Assembly: GCF_002303885.1 (NCBI RefSeq)
Contig: NZ_MRCM01000007.1
Span: 186,001 to 250,000, forward strand
Length of the DNA stretch: 64,000 nucleotides
Direction: 5' to 3'
Source of the DNA: Flavobacterium sp. ACN2
GTDB lineage: Bacteria > Bacteroidota > Bacteroidia > Flavobacteriales > Flavobacteriaceae
The position numbers were made by a program, and so were the translations under genes. A model generated the notes under the pieces. It saw only the letters and a program-made list of their open reading frames with translations, searched no databases and was not told the origin of the DNA. Position 1 is the first letter of the stretch; the number at the start of each line of letters is the position of its first letter. Shown here piece by piece: positions 42,844 through 51,140 of this stretch.

Positions 42844-43902
42844 TTAATCGTTAAAGTAGAATCCGTTTGGACCTAAACCAACAGTTAATTCTTTTAATAA
42901 GCTTCCGCTTAAGTTATAAATATAAGCTTTACTGCTTGAAGCAAAATCACCACCATCTGCAATAAAGATTCTATCATCTTTTACAGCAAAACCATACATT
43001 TTTCCGTACTCAGAAGTTGAGCTGTATTCGAAAATTGGAGTTGTAGAAGCTGATGTTGCGGTGTAATCCATAGCGTAAACTGCAGTTTCTAGAGTATAGT
43101 ATATTTTATTGTTGTAAATGTCTAGGTTTCTAACTCCATCAAGAGCTTCTGGAAAAGTAATTTTGCTGATAGAATTGTCAGACAATTTTACTTTTAAAAT
43201 TTCACTTCTTTCTCCGTATGAGCTTCTAATGGTGTATAAAACACCATCTTTAATTTCCATTGTATCTGCTCCTAAACCAATAGTTACAGAAGTTTCAAGC
43301 TTGTTTGTTGCTGGATTTACTACAAGTAATTTATCGTTATTGTAAGGTTCAGTTACATAAAGTTTATTGTTGTAAACTTCGATATGATTAGCTGTTGCGT
43401 TTAAAGCAATTGTAGATTCTACTTTGTTTGTAGCTAAATTGATAACAGCGATAAAATCATCTGTATTACCAGCTGGGTTTGTGTTCGACGCGTAAGTATT
43501 GGCATTAGTTACATAAGCTTTTCCGTCTTTTACAACACCATATCTTGGAGTAATTAGGCCAGTTTCGATTTTTGCTTCAAGTTTAAATGTATAACGATTT
43601 ACTACATTTATAACATTAGAACCGCCAGCAATAATGTATGCTTTATCTCCATCAAAAAAGATATTCTGAAGATATTTTCCAACAAAATCAGAACCATTTA
43701 CAGTACTGTATACATCTTTTGTGAAAGTATTTAAATCGTCGCTAACGAAAGAAACAGAACCTCCATCAGTAAAATTTCCCTCATTTAAGATGAAAATTCC
43801 ATCATCATAAACTCCTTTTGGATCATTGGAGTCATCGTCATTAGAACAAGAAACAAAAAGCGAAACGCTAAGTGCTACTAAAAATAATCTAGTTAGTTTC
43901 AT
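42844..43902 (-). CDS. btuG: BtuG-like surface cobalamin-binding lipoprotein (YncE/DUF5074 beta-propeller)
   Basis: 352-residue lipoprotein with a predicted seven-bladed beta-propeller. It has the signal MKLTRLFLVALSVSLFVSCS with lipobox Cys followed by SNDDDSNDP, the acidic surface-export signal. Repeating blades are visible as NVVNRYTFKLEAKIETGLIT, AVINLATNKVESTIALNATA, LLVVNPATNKLETSVTIGLG and so on. In Bacteroides, BtuG proteins of this family bind B12 with very high affinity and sit on BtuB. It begins 4 bases after the btuB stop, under the same cobalamin riboswitch. The symbol rests on domain type and context; binding residues were not checked. Confidence 0.82.
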   Translation of the reverse strand: MKLTRLFLVALSVSLFVSCSNDDDSNDPKGVYDDGIFILNEGNFTDGGSVSFVSDDLNTFTKDVYSTVNGSDFVGKYLQNIFFDGDKAYIIAGGSNVINVVNRYTFKLEAKIETGLITPRYGVVKDGKAYVTNANTYASNTNPAGNTDDFIAVINLATNKVESTIALNATANHIEVYNNKLYVTEPYNNDKLLVVNPATNKLETSVTIGLGADTMEIKDGVLYTIRSSYGERSEILKVKLSDNSISKITFPEALDGVRNLDIYNNKIYYTLETAVYAMDYTATSASTTPIFEYSSTSEYGKMYGFAVKDDRIFIADGGDFASSSKAYIYNLSGSLLKELTVGLGPNGFYFND

Positions 43903-43906
43903 TATA

Positions 43907-45760
43907 TTAAAATTTAAGGTTTAAGTACAAATTAAAATTCCTTCCTGGCATTGGTCTATATTCTAAACTTTGATAAAATGTATTCCAAAGATTTAGAACT
44001 TGAAATCCTACTTTAAAAGAAGATAAAAATTTAAAATCATAATCAATTCCAATATTTGATACATTGTAGGCATCAACAATTTTATCAGGATCGTTGTCAG
44101 ATTGTGTATAGACAAAGCCATTATAAAGAAATTGATAATAGGCAGAAATGTTTTTTCTTGAATAAGCAACAGAAGCTGTAACTTTATTAAAAGGAACAAA
44201 AAACAACTGTTTTTTAGTTTCAACATTTTCTGATATGGTATAAGCATAAGTTGCATTTGCTGTCAGGTTGTTTTTGCCATAACTTTTCTTCCAACTCAAC
44301 AATGTTTCTGCTCCATAGCTATTTACTTTGTCTGTATTTTGTGGCATCCAAATACCATTTGTTCCAGGAACCCATCTTAGCAAATCTTTTATTTTCATAT
44401 AATAAAAGGTCTGAGTTATATTAAAATTTTGAAAAGTAAAAACATTGCCAATTTCTGCCTGATAAGAACTTTCGGGTTTTAAGTCTGGATTTCCGCCTTC
44501 TTCCCAATACAAATCATTGAAGGTTGGAATTCTGAAATTTCGTGATGCATTTAATTTCAAATTATATAATTTCCCAAACTGATAAGAAGAACCAACTGAA
44601 AATAGGACTGGAGATTGGTAGTTGTCTGTGAATTCTTTTCGAATGCCAAATTCATTTTTCCAATTAGCAGAAGCATCTTGTTTAACAAGCAAAGCTGCAG
44701 AACTTATTTCTCTCACATTATCACCAAAACCAGAACCATATCCTTTAGTTCGATTATATTCTAGGATTCCATTGGCTTGTAATGATTTGAATATTTGATA
44801 CCCCAGATCTGCTTTTGTGATTAAGCTTTCTGTTTTTCCGTACGTATAAATATTACTCGAATTATCGGCATAATATTGATAGTTCTCGAAAATATAGGCA
44901 GTTTTTAAATTTGTTGTGAATTTTCCAAAATTACCATCGTATTCTAGTAAATTTCTATTAAAGCCATTAACATATTTACTCTTCATTTCAGATTCAGAAA
45001 CCAAAGACGTATTTCTATCTGTGTTTGAGGTTTGGGTGTATAGTTTTAGAGTGTTTTTGGCATCAATTTTATAACCAGCATTAGCACTTAAAGTAATAAC
45101 GTCATATTGGCCATTTTGGTTCCATCGCTGTTCGCCTTTCCAGTTGTACTGATTCAGATATTTATAATCGTTTGTCGAGCTATTTTTAGACAATCCGATT
45201 TGAGCACTCCATTTTTTGTTTGAAATAGAAGTTTTATAATTAATCCCAATCGTATTAAAACTACCGTAATCTAGTCTTAAATTATTCTCAAACCGATTAA
45301 AAAACAACAGATCGTTATTTAAATGTACGGTTCCTCCAACAGCACCGCTTCCGTAAATCACACTTCCACCACCTGCTTTTACGCTTATCGAATTATAATC
45401 AGAACCTGAAATGGTATTAAAATCGGTACTTCCATTCATTTGGGAATTAATGTTAATTCCATTCCAGATTACTGCGGTCTGAGAAGAGGTAGTTCCTCTA
45501 AAAGCTACGGTAGATAACATTCCGCGACCGTATTCTTTAAAGTAAATCGTAGAATTAAAGTTTAATAAATCGGTTAGAAGAGCTTCGTTTTTGCCAATAA
45601 CAGAATCGTTTAATTTTAAAACAGATTGTGAAACTGAATATTTTTTTAAATTTTTGTCTGAAACCAATACTTCTTTAAGGCTGGTAATAGAATCGCTCTG
45701 CGCCCAAATAATCTGGCACATCACAAATAAACAAAAAGCAAGAAGTCGTTTTAAAGTCAT
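43907..45760 (-). CDS. btuB: TonB-dependent vitamin B12 receptor (BtuB-type)
   Basis: Outer membrane receptor for cobalamin or cobinamide, 617 residues. A signal peptide (MTLKRLLAFCLFVMCQIIWAQ) is followed by the TonB-dependent plug (about 50-135: ITSLKEVLVSDKNLKKYSVS, then GRGMLSTVAFRGTTSSQTAV and SVKAGGGSVIYGSGAVGGTV) and a 22-strand barrel to a terminal Phe (NLYLNLKF). It has no carboxypeptidase-like N-domain, unlike the receptor at 14455. It is directly downstream of a cobalamin riboswitch and upstream of the BtuG-like gene. RBS-like GAAGGAATT precedes the ATG. Confidence 0.93.
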   Translation of the reverse strand: MTLKRLLAFCLFVMCQIIWAQSDSITSLKEVLVSDKNLKKYSVSQSVLKLNDSVIGKNEALLTDLLNFNSTIYFKEYGRGMLSTVAFRGTTSSQTAVIWNGININSQMNGSTDFNTISGSDYNSISVKAGGGSVIYGSGAVGGTVHLNNDLLFFNRFENNLRLDYGSFNTIGINYKTSISNKKWSAQIGLSKNSSTNDYKYLNQYNWKGEQRWNQNGQYDVITLSANAGYKIDAKNTLKLYTQTSNTDRNTSLVSESEMKSKYVNGFNRNLLEYDGNFGKFTTNLKTAYIFENYQYYADNSSNIYTYGKTESLITKADLGYQIFKSLQANGILEYNRTKGYGSGFGDNVREISSAALLVKQDASANWKNEFGIRKEFTDNYQSPVLFSVGSSYQFGKLYNLKLNASRNFRIPTFNDLYWEEGGNPDLKPESSYQAEIGNVFTFQNFNITQTFYYMKIKDLLRWVPGTNGIWMPQNTDKVNSYGAETLLSWKKSYGKNNLTANATYAYTISENVETKKQLFFVPFNKVTASVAYSRKNISAYYQFLYNGFVYTQSDNDPDKIVDAYNVSNIGIDYDFKFLSSFKVGFQVLNLWNTFYQSLEYRPMPGRNFNLYLNLKF

Positions 45761-45800
45761 AATTCCTTCACTCTTTTTCCCGAGAGCTCGATAAATTGTT

Positions 45801-45981
45801 ACAAAGGCAGGTCTCCTGGCTTGCGTCTTGCTGTTTACCTTCCCATCACGCAGGGCGTGACAGTGGTGATGTAGTTACAGCAAGCATTCATTTTTGTGAA
45901 CTTAGCTTACAGTTGCGGGTACAGCTCAAGAAATTACTTGATTCCCTTTTAATGTGTTTTTGAATTAAAAACACAACCTTA
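45801..45981 (-). promoter_or_regulatory. Cobalamin (B12) riboswitch controlling btuB
   Basis: On the minus strand the conserved pieces appear in order: AAAGGGAATC, then GCTGTACCCGCAACTGTAAG, CATCACCACTGTCA with GATGGGAAGG, and the B12 box AGCCAGGAGACCTGCC (complement of 45805-45820). It ends 40 bases before the btuB ATG and lies downstream of a clear promoter. High adenosylcobalamin would be expected to repress btuB and btuG. Confidence 0.95.
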
Positions 45982-45989
45982 ATTTGCTG

Positions 45990-45997
45990 CAAAGATA
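45990..45997 (-). promoter_or_regulatory. Promoter -7 element TATCTTTG for the riboswitch-btuB transcript
   Basis: Exact TAnnTTTG on the minus strand, about 10 bases before the riboswitch, with a TTG about 21 bases further upstream (46019-46021). Confidence 0.7.
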
Positions 45998-46061
45998 AAG
46001 TTAAAAATACTGATTATTCAAATTTGTTTTATGTTTCATGAAAAATTATAAATTATTTGCA

Positions 46062-46595
46062 TTAAAAATCGATTTTTATAACTTCTCCGAAATCAACTTT
46101 ATTATTGAAAGCGTCTTTTAATGGCAGTGAACTCTGATGGCACAAAATACTTCTGATGATTCCGGCGTGAGCCACAATAACAATTGGCTGATTTGTTTTA
46201 GAAATTGTTTCAGATAAAAAATTACCGACTCTTTCGTGTAATTCAACAAAAGATTCTCCGTTTGAAACTTTGATATTCACAAAATCTTCCATCCACGGAT
46301 TGAGCTCCTCAGACGGAATTTCGTTCCAACTTTTCAATTCCCAATCGCCAAAATTCATTTCCTTTAAACGTTCGTCTTCGTGATAAGAAATGGTTTTAAT
46401 ATTTTCTTGAATATGTTTTGCTAAAATGACACAGCGCTTTAACGGACTAGAGAAGATTATTGCCTCCGAAGGAAGTTCAGAAATAATTCTGCCGAAAATT
46501 TCATCAAATGGAACTGCAATATCAACATCTGATTGTCCGTAACAGATTCCTTTTTCGCAGATGGTTTCGGTATGGCGAACTAGATAAATTTCCAT
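46062..46595 (-). CDS. cobC: Alpha-ribazole phosphatase / histidine phosphatase family
   Basis: Removes the phosphate from alpha-ribazole 5'-phosphate or adenosylcobalamin 5'-phosphate in nucleotide-loop assembly. The start at the ATG at 46595 gives MEIYLVRHTETICEKG with the RHG-type catalytic His at the very start; the open frame extends 20 codons into cobS and is not used. The second active-site His is in VAHAGIIRSIL (about 147). The 177 residues are typical. It overlaps the cobS 3' end by 16 bases, and the B12 context supports CobC over a general phosphatase. Confidence 0.9.
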   Translation of the reverse strand: MEIYLVRHTETICEKGICYGQSDVDIAVPFDEIFGRIISELPSEAIIFSSPLKRCVILAKHIQENIKTISYHEDERLKEMNFGDWELKSWNEIPSEELNPWMEDFVNIKVSNGESFVELHERVGNFLSETISKTNQPIVIVAHAGIIRSILCHQSSLPLKDAFNNKVDFGEVIKIDF

Positions 46596-47365
46596 AAAAA
46601 TAAAATACTTAAGTAAAATACCACTTCGCAAACTTGTTGTGTAGCGCCAAGACAATCTCCTGTATAACCGTCAATCCATTTCTGAAAATATCGCGCTAAA
46701 AAATATCGAGTTATATAAACGGGAATTATAGCCAGAAGAAATTTTAAATCAAAATAAGAAAATACAAGTAACGGAATTAATCCAAAAAAGAAAGAGCCAA
46801 AAACTTCTTTCCAAGTATATTGTTTAGCGATTGGTTTGCTTTTGCTAGAAGCATCTTCACGCGAATATTCGTGTGTAAAAATAATACTGATTGCCGCCAG
46901 ACGACTCAAAGAATGTGCAGAAATGAATAAAAGGAAAATTAGTAAAATGTTATTAGTGAAAAGTAAAATAGATTCTGAAAGCAGTTTGAATTTTAGTAGA
47001 AAAAGTAAAACCAATCCGATTGCTCCATAAGCGCCAATAGCGCTGTCTTTCATAATCATTAGGATTTTTTCTTTGGTCCAGCCTCCACCAAAACCATCAC
47101 AGACATCGGCAAATCCGTCTTCATGAAAAGCTCCAGTAGTTAAGATAGAAGCAATAATTGCCAATATAACAGCAATTTCCGTTGAAAGAAAAAATGAAAA
47201 AAGATAAAAAGCCAGAAAGGAAATACTCCCAACAATCCAACCAATAAATGGGAAATATCTTGTGGCTTTATTTAAATAATCTGGATGATGTGTAATGTTT
47301 TTTGGACACGGAATTCTGGTGTAAAACATTAAACAGGTGAAGAAAATATGTAGTTCTTTTTTCAT
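46580..47365 (-). CDS. cobS: Adenosylcobinamide-GDP ribazoletransferase
   Basis: Integral membrane enzyme that joins adenosylcobinamide-GDP and alpha-ribazole (or its phosphate). The 261 residues begin LHIFFTCLMFYTRIPCPKNI and have about six membrane helices. The family's acidic motif is seen as FHEDGFADVCDGFGGG (about 81-96), with DSAIGAYGAIGLVLLFLLKF after it. It ends DGYTGDCLGATQQVCEVVFY, also conserved. It overlaps cobC downstream. Upstream lie the duplicated palindromic repeats and the tnpA gene, so a promoter within or before the repeats, or read-through from cobU and bluB-cobT, must express it. Confidence 0.95.
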   Translation of the reverse strand: MKKELHIFFTCLMFYTRIPCPKNITHHPDYLNKATRYFPFIGWIVGSISFLAFYLFSFFLSTEIAVILAIIASILTTGAFHEDGFADVCDGFGGGWTKEKILMIMKDSAIGAYGAIGLVLLFLLKFKLLSESILLFTNNILLIFLLFISAHSLSRLAAISIIFTHEYSREDASSKSKPIAKQYTWKEVFGSFFFGLIPLLVFSYFDLKFLLAIIPVYITRYFLARYFQKWIDGYTGDCLGATQQVCEVVFYLSILFLWKFI

Positions 47366-47810
47366 TTGATTATAATTGTTTGGCTAAAGCCCTCTTTAGG
47401 AGCAAATTTATAACCTCCAGATAAATCTGGAGGCAATTCAAAAATAAAATTTAAAAAAAAAAATGATTTCTATGAATTGCCAACATCTTTAGATGTTGGT
47501 TTATTTATAGGTACTAAGATTGGCTTTAGCCAAATTTTCTTGAGATTGCTTACATCCAAAATTGACTATAAATTCTTCACATTTCATTTGATTATGATTA
47601 TTGTTTGGCTAAAGCCCTCTTTAGGAGCAAATTTATAACCTCCAGATAAATCTGGAGGCAATTCAAAAATAAAATTTTAAAAAAAAAATAATTTCTATGA
47701 ATTGCCAACATCTTTAGATGTTGGTTTATTTATAGGCACTAAGATTGGCTTTAGCCAAATTTTTCTTAAAGATTGTTTAAATCCAAATTTGATCATAAAT
47801 TCTTCATATT
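47362..47810. repeat. Tandem direct duplication (about 217 bases) of a nested palindromic element
   Basis: Two units, about 47362-47577 and 47578-47810, are nearly identical. Each reads TTTGGCTAAAGCC, a hairpin CCTCCAGATAAATCTGGAGG, CAATTC with an A-rich middle and GAATTG, a hairpin CCAACATCTTTAGATGTTGG, then GGCTTTAGCCAAA, which is the complement of the first block. The gene-proximal unit overlaps the 3' end of the tnpA gene. Even TTTCATTTGATTAT, which contains the cobS start, is repeated at 47580. The stretch 47366-47694 holds no gene. Confidence 0.9.
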
Positions 47811-48198
47811 CTTCTTGAAATGTTTTCTTTTTATGATGCTCTTCTTGATTTTTAATATAATCCCGAACTTTATCTACAATAGATTCTGAAACTGAAACTG
47901 CAAAATATTCATCCTGCCATTCAAATTTATCTCTAGTCAATTGATTTTTATTAATCCAATATGAAGATTCACCTTTTAATAGCTGTATTGTTTTCTGAAG
48001 AGTCTGATTATTACCTAATGAAATTAAACAATGGCAATGATCAGAATATCCACTAATGAAATGAAGATAAATTTCTTTATTTAATGCATTTTCTTTCATG
48101 TGATGCCACACTTTTTGACGAAGATCAGCTGAATTTAAAAAAGGAAATCTGTTTTTGGTACTCCAAACACAATGAATATAAATTTTTGTAAAAGACAT
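47695..48198 (-). mobile_element. IS200/IS605-type Y1 transposase (REP-associated tyrosine transposase)
   Basis: 167-residue HUH transposase. The N-terminus SFTKIYIHCVWSTKNRFPFL is typical; the HUH motif is GYSDHCHCLISL (about 50-61, His-Cys-His), and the catalytic Tyr is in VRDYIKNQEEHHKKK (about 114). It acts on single-stranded DNA and hairpins. The last roughly 23 residues (IWLKPILVPINKPTSKDVGNS) are encoded by the palindromic repeat itself, beyond the usual end of the family, so gene and repeat are physically joined. It has no tnpB partner. It sits between cobS and the BluB-CobT gene on the same strand as both. Confidence 0.88.
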
Positions 48199-48206
48199 GT
48201 AATAAA

Positions 48207-48245
48207 TAACTTTAATTAGAAATTCAAAGTTATGAACTTTAAATC
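48207..48245. repeat. Short inverted repeat at the 5' side of the transposase gene
   Basis: ATAACTTTAATT and its near complement AAAGTTAT, then AACTTTAAAT, form a small hairpin just upstream of tnpA. It may be the left end of the element. Confidence 0.45.
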
Positions 48246-48256
48246 TTAAAAGAAAG

Positions 48257-49936
48257 TTATTTCCTACTTATCCCCGCGCTTTCAAAACTCGCCATTTCAT
48301 TCAAAAAAGCTTCAGCCGATTTTAAAATAGGAAACGCGACAGCACAGCCTGTTCCTTCTCCCAAACGTAAATCGAGATTTAAAATAGGTTTTGCTTCTAA
48401 ATAATTTAGCAATTCCGAATGCGCTTTTTCAGCAGAGCAATGGCAAAAAACAGCATTTTGTTTGATGTTCGGATTTATTTTGGAAGCAATTAAATATGCC
48501 ACAGTACAAATGAAACCATCAACGAGAATTAGCATTTTATGATCAAAAGCAGCGATCATTCCGCCAGCCATTTGAAGAATCTCAAAACCGCCAAAATAGG
48601 AAAGTTGCGAGATTAATTCGGCTTGACCAGAATAATTATCTAATGCTTTTTGGAGTAAATTTTGTTTTAGAAGCAGTTTTTCGTTTTCAACTCCAGTTCC
48701 TTTTCCGATACATTCTTGAATAGGGAAGCCGGTTAAAAGGCTCATTAAAACAGAAGCGGTTGAAGTGTTTCCAATTCCCATTTCGCCAAAACCAATGCAG
48801 TTTGAACCAGATTTTGCAATATTTTCAACAATCGATTTTCCTTTCTCAAAACAGAAATGAACTTCCGATTCGCTCATTGCGGGAACATGGAGAAAAGACT
48901 GCGTTCCCTTTGCAATTTTAGCATCGATTAATTTGGCATTAGTTGGAAAATCATAGTTGACGCCTGAATCTACAATAGACAATTCAATATTGTTTTGTTT
49001 GCAGAAAGCGTTTATTGCTGCACCGCCATCGAGAAAATTATTGACCATTTGTCTTGTAACATCCTGCGGATAATCACTTACGCCATGATTTGCAATTCCG
49101 TGATCTGCTGCAAAAACTACAATATTAGGTTTTAGGATTTTCGGATTTAAAGTTTCAAAAACCTTTGCCATTTGAAAGGCCAGAGATTCTAAAGTGCCTA
49201 AAGAACCTACAGGTTTTGTTTTTGAATCTATTTTTTCTTGTAAAAGTGTATTGAAATCAGATTTGTTTTGTATTTCGCTTTCTGATTTCAAATCAAAATC
49301 TGGAACATTTATTTGATGAATTTCTTTGATTTCAGTACAGATAGGCGCTTCCGATTTTTGTTTCCAATGCAATTGCTGCAGCATTGGCTGATTGTTGTAA
49401 TTGGTGACTGGTTTTCCGATGCAGAAATATCCCAGAGGTTCTATATTTTCAGGTAAATCAAGGATTTTTTTAAACTGATAATAATTGAGGATCGAAACCC
49501 AGCCCATTCCATAACCTTGTTCTGTCAGCGAAAGCCAAATGTTTTGCGCGGCACAAACCGAGCTGAATTTTACTGCTTCGTTACTGCCAATTGTTCCAAT
49601 CGTAAACTGATTGAGAACCGAACGGTCGTAAGCAATGACGAGTCCGATGGGTGCTTCTTCGATTGCTTCGAGTTTTAGTGATCTGTAAAGTTCTTTCTGT
49701 TCAGGATTATCGGTAAGTTCTTCGGCTTTTTTATTATAGTCTAAAAAAAGTTTTTTAATAGACGTTTTAACCTCGTCTGACTTAATCAGAAAATATCTTG
49801 TAGCATCGGTCAATCCGACAGAAGGTGCCCAATGTCCAGCTTGTAAAGCTTTCTCAATTACTTCATCTGGAACTTTATCGGCTGTAAAATGTCGTGTGTC
49901 TCGGCGGGATTTTATTATATCGTCTAAATTACTCAT
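48257..49936 (-). CDS. cobT: BluB-CobT fusion: DMB synthase plus DMB phosphoribosyltransferase
   Basis: A two-enzyme fusion of 559 residues that makes the B12 lower ligand and activates it. The N-terminal third (about 1-215) is BluB, an FMN enzyme that cuts FMNH2 to 5,6-dimethylbenzimidazole: SRRDTRHFTADKVPDEVI, AGHWAPSVGLTDATRYF, then SSVCAAQNIWLSLTEQGYGM. The C-terminal part (about 230-559) is CobT, which makes alpha-ribazole phosphate: DSKTKPVGSLGTLESLAFQ, FAADHGIANHGVSDYPQDV, CIGFGEMGIGNTSTASVL and ECIGKGTGVENEKL. The start is the ATG at 49936; the earlier TTG adds five residues and is less likely. A hexanucleotide repeat lies in its leader. Confidence 0.94.
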   Translation of the reverse strand: MSNLDDIIKSRRDTRHFTADKVPDEVIEKALQAGHWAPSVGLTDATRYFLIKSDEVKTSIKKLFLDYNKKAEELTDNPEQKELYRSLKLEAIEEAPIGLVIAYDRSVLNQFTIGTIGSNEAVKFSSVCAAQNIWLSLTEQGYGMGWVSILNYYQFKKILDLPENIEPLGYFCIGKPVTNYNNQPMLQQLHWKQKSEAPICTEIKEIHQINVPDFDLKSESEIQNKSDFNTLLQEKIDSKTKPVGSLGTLESLAFQMAKVFETLNPKILKPNIVVFAADHGIANHGVSDYPQDVTRQMVNNFLDGGAAINAFCKQNNIELSIVDSGVNYDFPTNAKLIDAKIAKGTQSFLHVPAMSESEVHFCFEKGKSIVENIAKSGSNCIGFGEMGIGNTSTASVLMSLLTGFPIQECIGKGTGVENEKLLLKQNLLQKALDNYSGQAELISQLSYFGGFEILQMAGGMIAAFDHKMLILVDGFICTVAYLIASKINPNIKQNAVFCHCSAEKAHSELLNYLEAKPILNLDLRLGEGTGCAVAFPILKSAEAFLNEMASFESAGISRK

Positions 49937-49951
49937 AATTTTCAATTTCAA

Positions 49952-49977
49952 ATATCAATATCAATATCAATATCAAT
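49952..49977. repeat. (ATATCA)4 microsatellite in the leader of the BluB-CobT gene
   Basis: Four consecutive copies of ATATCA, 16-41 bases upstream of the ATG at 49936 (minus-strand gene). Slippage could alter leader length. Confidence 0.8.
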
Positions 49978-50079
49978 TTACTCTTTATGTAAAGGTACTT
50001 CACGATATTGGAATTTGAAGTTTAAAAATTCAGAATTTGTTTTATTGATTTTTGAAATTGACATTGAATTTTGCCATTG

Positions 50080-50589
50080 TTACCCTTTTATTTTAACTGG
50101 AATTCCCGAAACCATCAGCACAACTTGATCGGCATTTGCAGCAAGAAATTGATTCATCCAACCCTGAAGTTCAACAAATTTCCTCCCTATGTGAGTTTCT
50201 GCATGAACGCCCATTCCGATTTCGTTTGTTACAATAATGATATTGGCATTTTCATGTTTGGCAATGGCAAGAAATTCTTTTTTTGCTTCTTCCAAACTAA
50301 GCTCCACATCGTTTTTAGTATCAATAAAAAAATTAGTCAACCAAAGCGTTACACAGTCAATTAAGGCCGTTTTTCCAGAAAAATCAATTTCGCTTAAGTA
50401 TTTCTCTTTTTCAATATTGGTCCAATGTTCGTCTCTTTCCTGCTGATGACGATCAATTCGGTTTTGAAAATCTGCATCCCACTTTCGAGCAGTTGCTACA
50501 TATAAAGGAGAGTCGGAAAGTTCTAAAGCTAGTTTCTGAGCATACCCGCTTTTTCCAGAACGCTCGCCGCCAGTTATCAAGTAAATCAT
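50080..50589 (-). CDS. cobU: Adenosylcobinamide kinase / guanylyltransferase
   Basis: Bifunctional enzyme that phosphorylates adenosylcobinamide and adds GMP. The 169 residues match the family: P-loop ITGGERSGKSGYAQKLA at the start, VATARKWDADFQNRIDRHQQ in the middle with the guanylylated His region, then ALIDCVTLWLTNFF and TNEIGMGVHAETHIGRKFVE. It is the first B12 gene on this strand after the Cys-rich gene at 50684. It lies 143 bases upstream of bluB-cobT, so they may have separate promoters. Confidence 0.95.
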   Translation of the reverse strand: MIYLITGGERSGKSGYAQKLALELSDSPLYVATARKWDADFQNRIDRHQQERDEHWTNIEKEKYLSEIDFSGKTALIDCVTLWLTNFFIDTKNDVELSLEEAKKEFLAIAKHENANIIIVTNEIGMGVHAETHIGRKFVELQGWMNQFLAANADQVVLMVSGIPVKIKG

Positions 50590-50683
50590 TTTTATTAATT
50601 ATAAGTTATGAGTTTTGTTTAGCAATTTATAAATTTAAATATGAGCTATTCACTCATAACTCATAATTTATATTTCATAACTC

Positions 50684-51046
50684 CTAATACGGGCAATGTC
50701 GGCAGTTGTTTCCGCAGCAAGTTCCTCTTTTTAAATGAAACCAAGCTTTAAAAACGTAATTGCCATTTTCGATATAATAGTCAATTCCTTCAATTAAATT
50801 GTCGTTTTTCGGCAATAGCATTGCCTTATTATTAAGAGCCTTTTTTGGAGTTACGGTTTCGACATAAGCATCAATTTTATCTTCGCAGGCTTCCTTAAAG
50901 CACACAGGACAAAGGCAATCGCCTCCTTCAGAAAGATTGAAAATGGGTGGGTAATCATTACACCAGCACTTGTTTTCGGGTGAAGTGTCTCCGCATGAAA
51001 AAGCGGTTTCACAACTGGAGCAGATTTTTGTTTTTGGTGCATTCAT
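50684..51046 (-). CDS. Cys-rich CWC / DUF5522-type small protein
   Basis: 120-residue cytoplasmic protein with 13 Cys in paired motifs. Start: the ATG at 51046 (MNAPKTKICSSC); the upstream open frame lacks coding character and overlaps the btuF region. The N-terminal CWC-like part has CSSC, SCGD, KCWCND and CLCPVC; the C-terminal DUF5522-like part has FKAWFHLKRGTCCGNNCRHC and ends CPY. The pattern fits bound zinc or an iron-sulfur cluster. Neither reaction nor partner is known. It lies 94 bases upstream of cobU and is divergent from btuF, with the promoters between. Confidence 0.82.
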   Translation of the reverse strand: MNAPKTKICSSCETAFSCGDTSPENKCWCNDYPPIFNLSEGGDCLCPVCFKEACEDKIDAYVETVTPKKALNNKAMLLPKNDNLIEGIDYYIENGNYVFKAWFHLKRGTCCGNNCRHCPY

Positions 51047-51111
51047 CAAATAAAAGGCTATTTGTTTAAATTTGTACGAATAAAGGTAAACAAAAAAAAT
51101 AGAAATTAATT

Positions 51112-51119
51112 TACCTTTG
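51112..51119 (+). promoter_or_regulatory. Bacteroidota -7 element TACCTTTG for btuF
   Basis: Exact TAnnTTTG, 21 bases before the btuF ATG. The -33 part is unclear. Confidence 0.6.
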
Positions 51120-51140
51120 TGGCTACACAAAACATAAAAT

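Noticed and set aside
46596..46655. Longer start for cobC inside cobS
   Set aside because: It would place extra residues before the canonical MEIYLVRHTET start, which family members lack.
47362..47810. CRISPR-like array
   Set aside because: Only two long units in direct tandem with internal palindromes and no spacers or cas genes.
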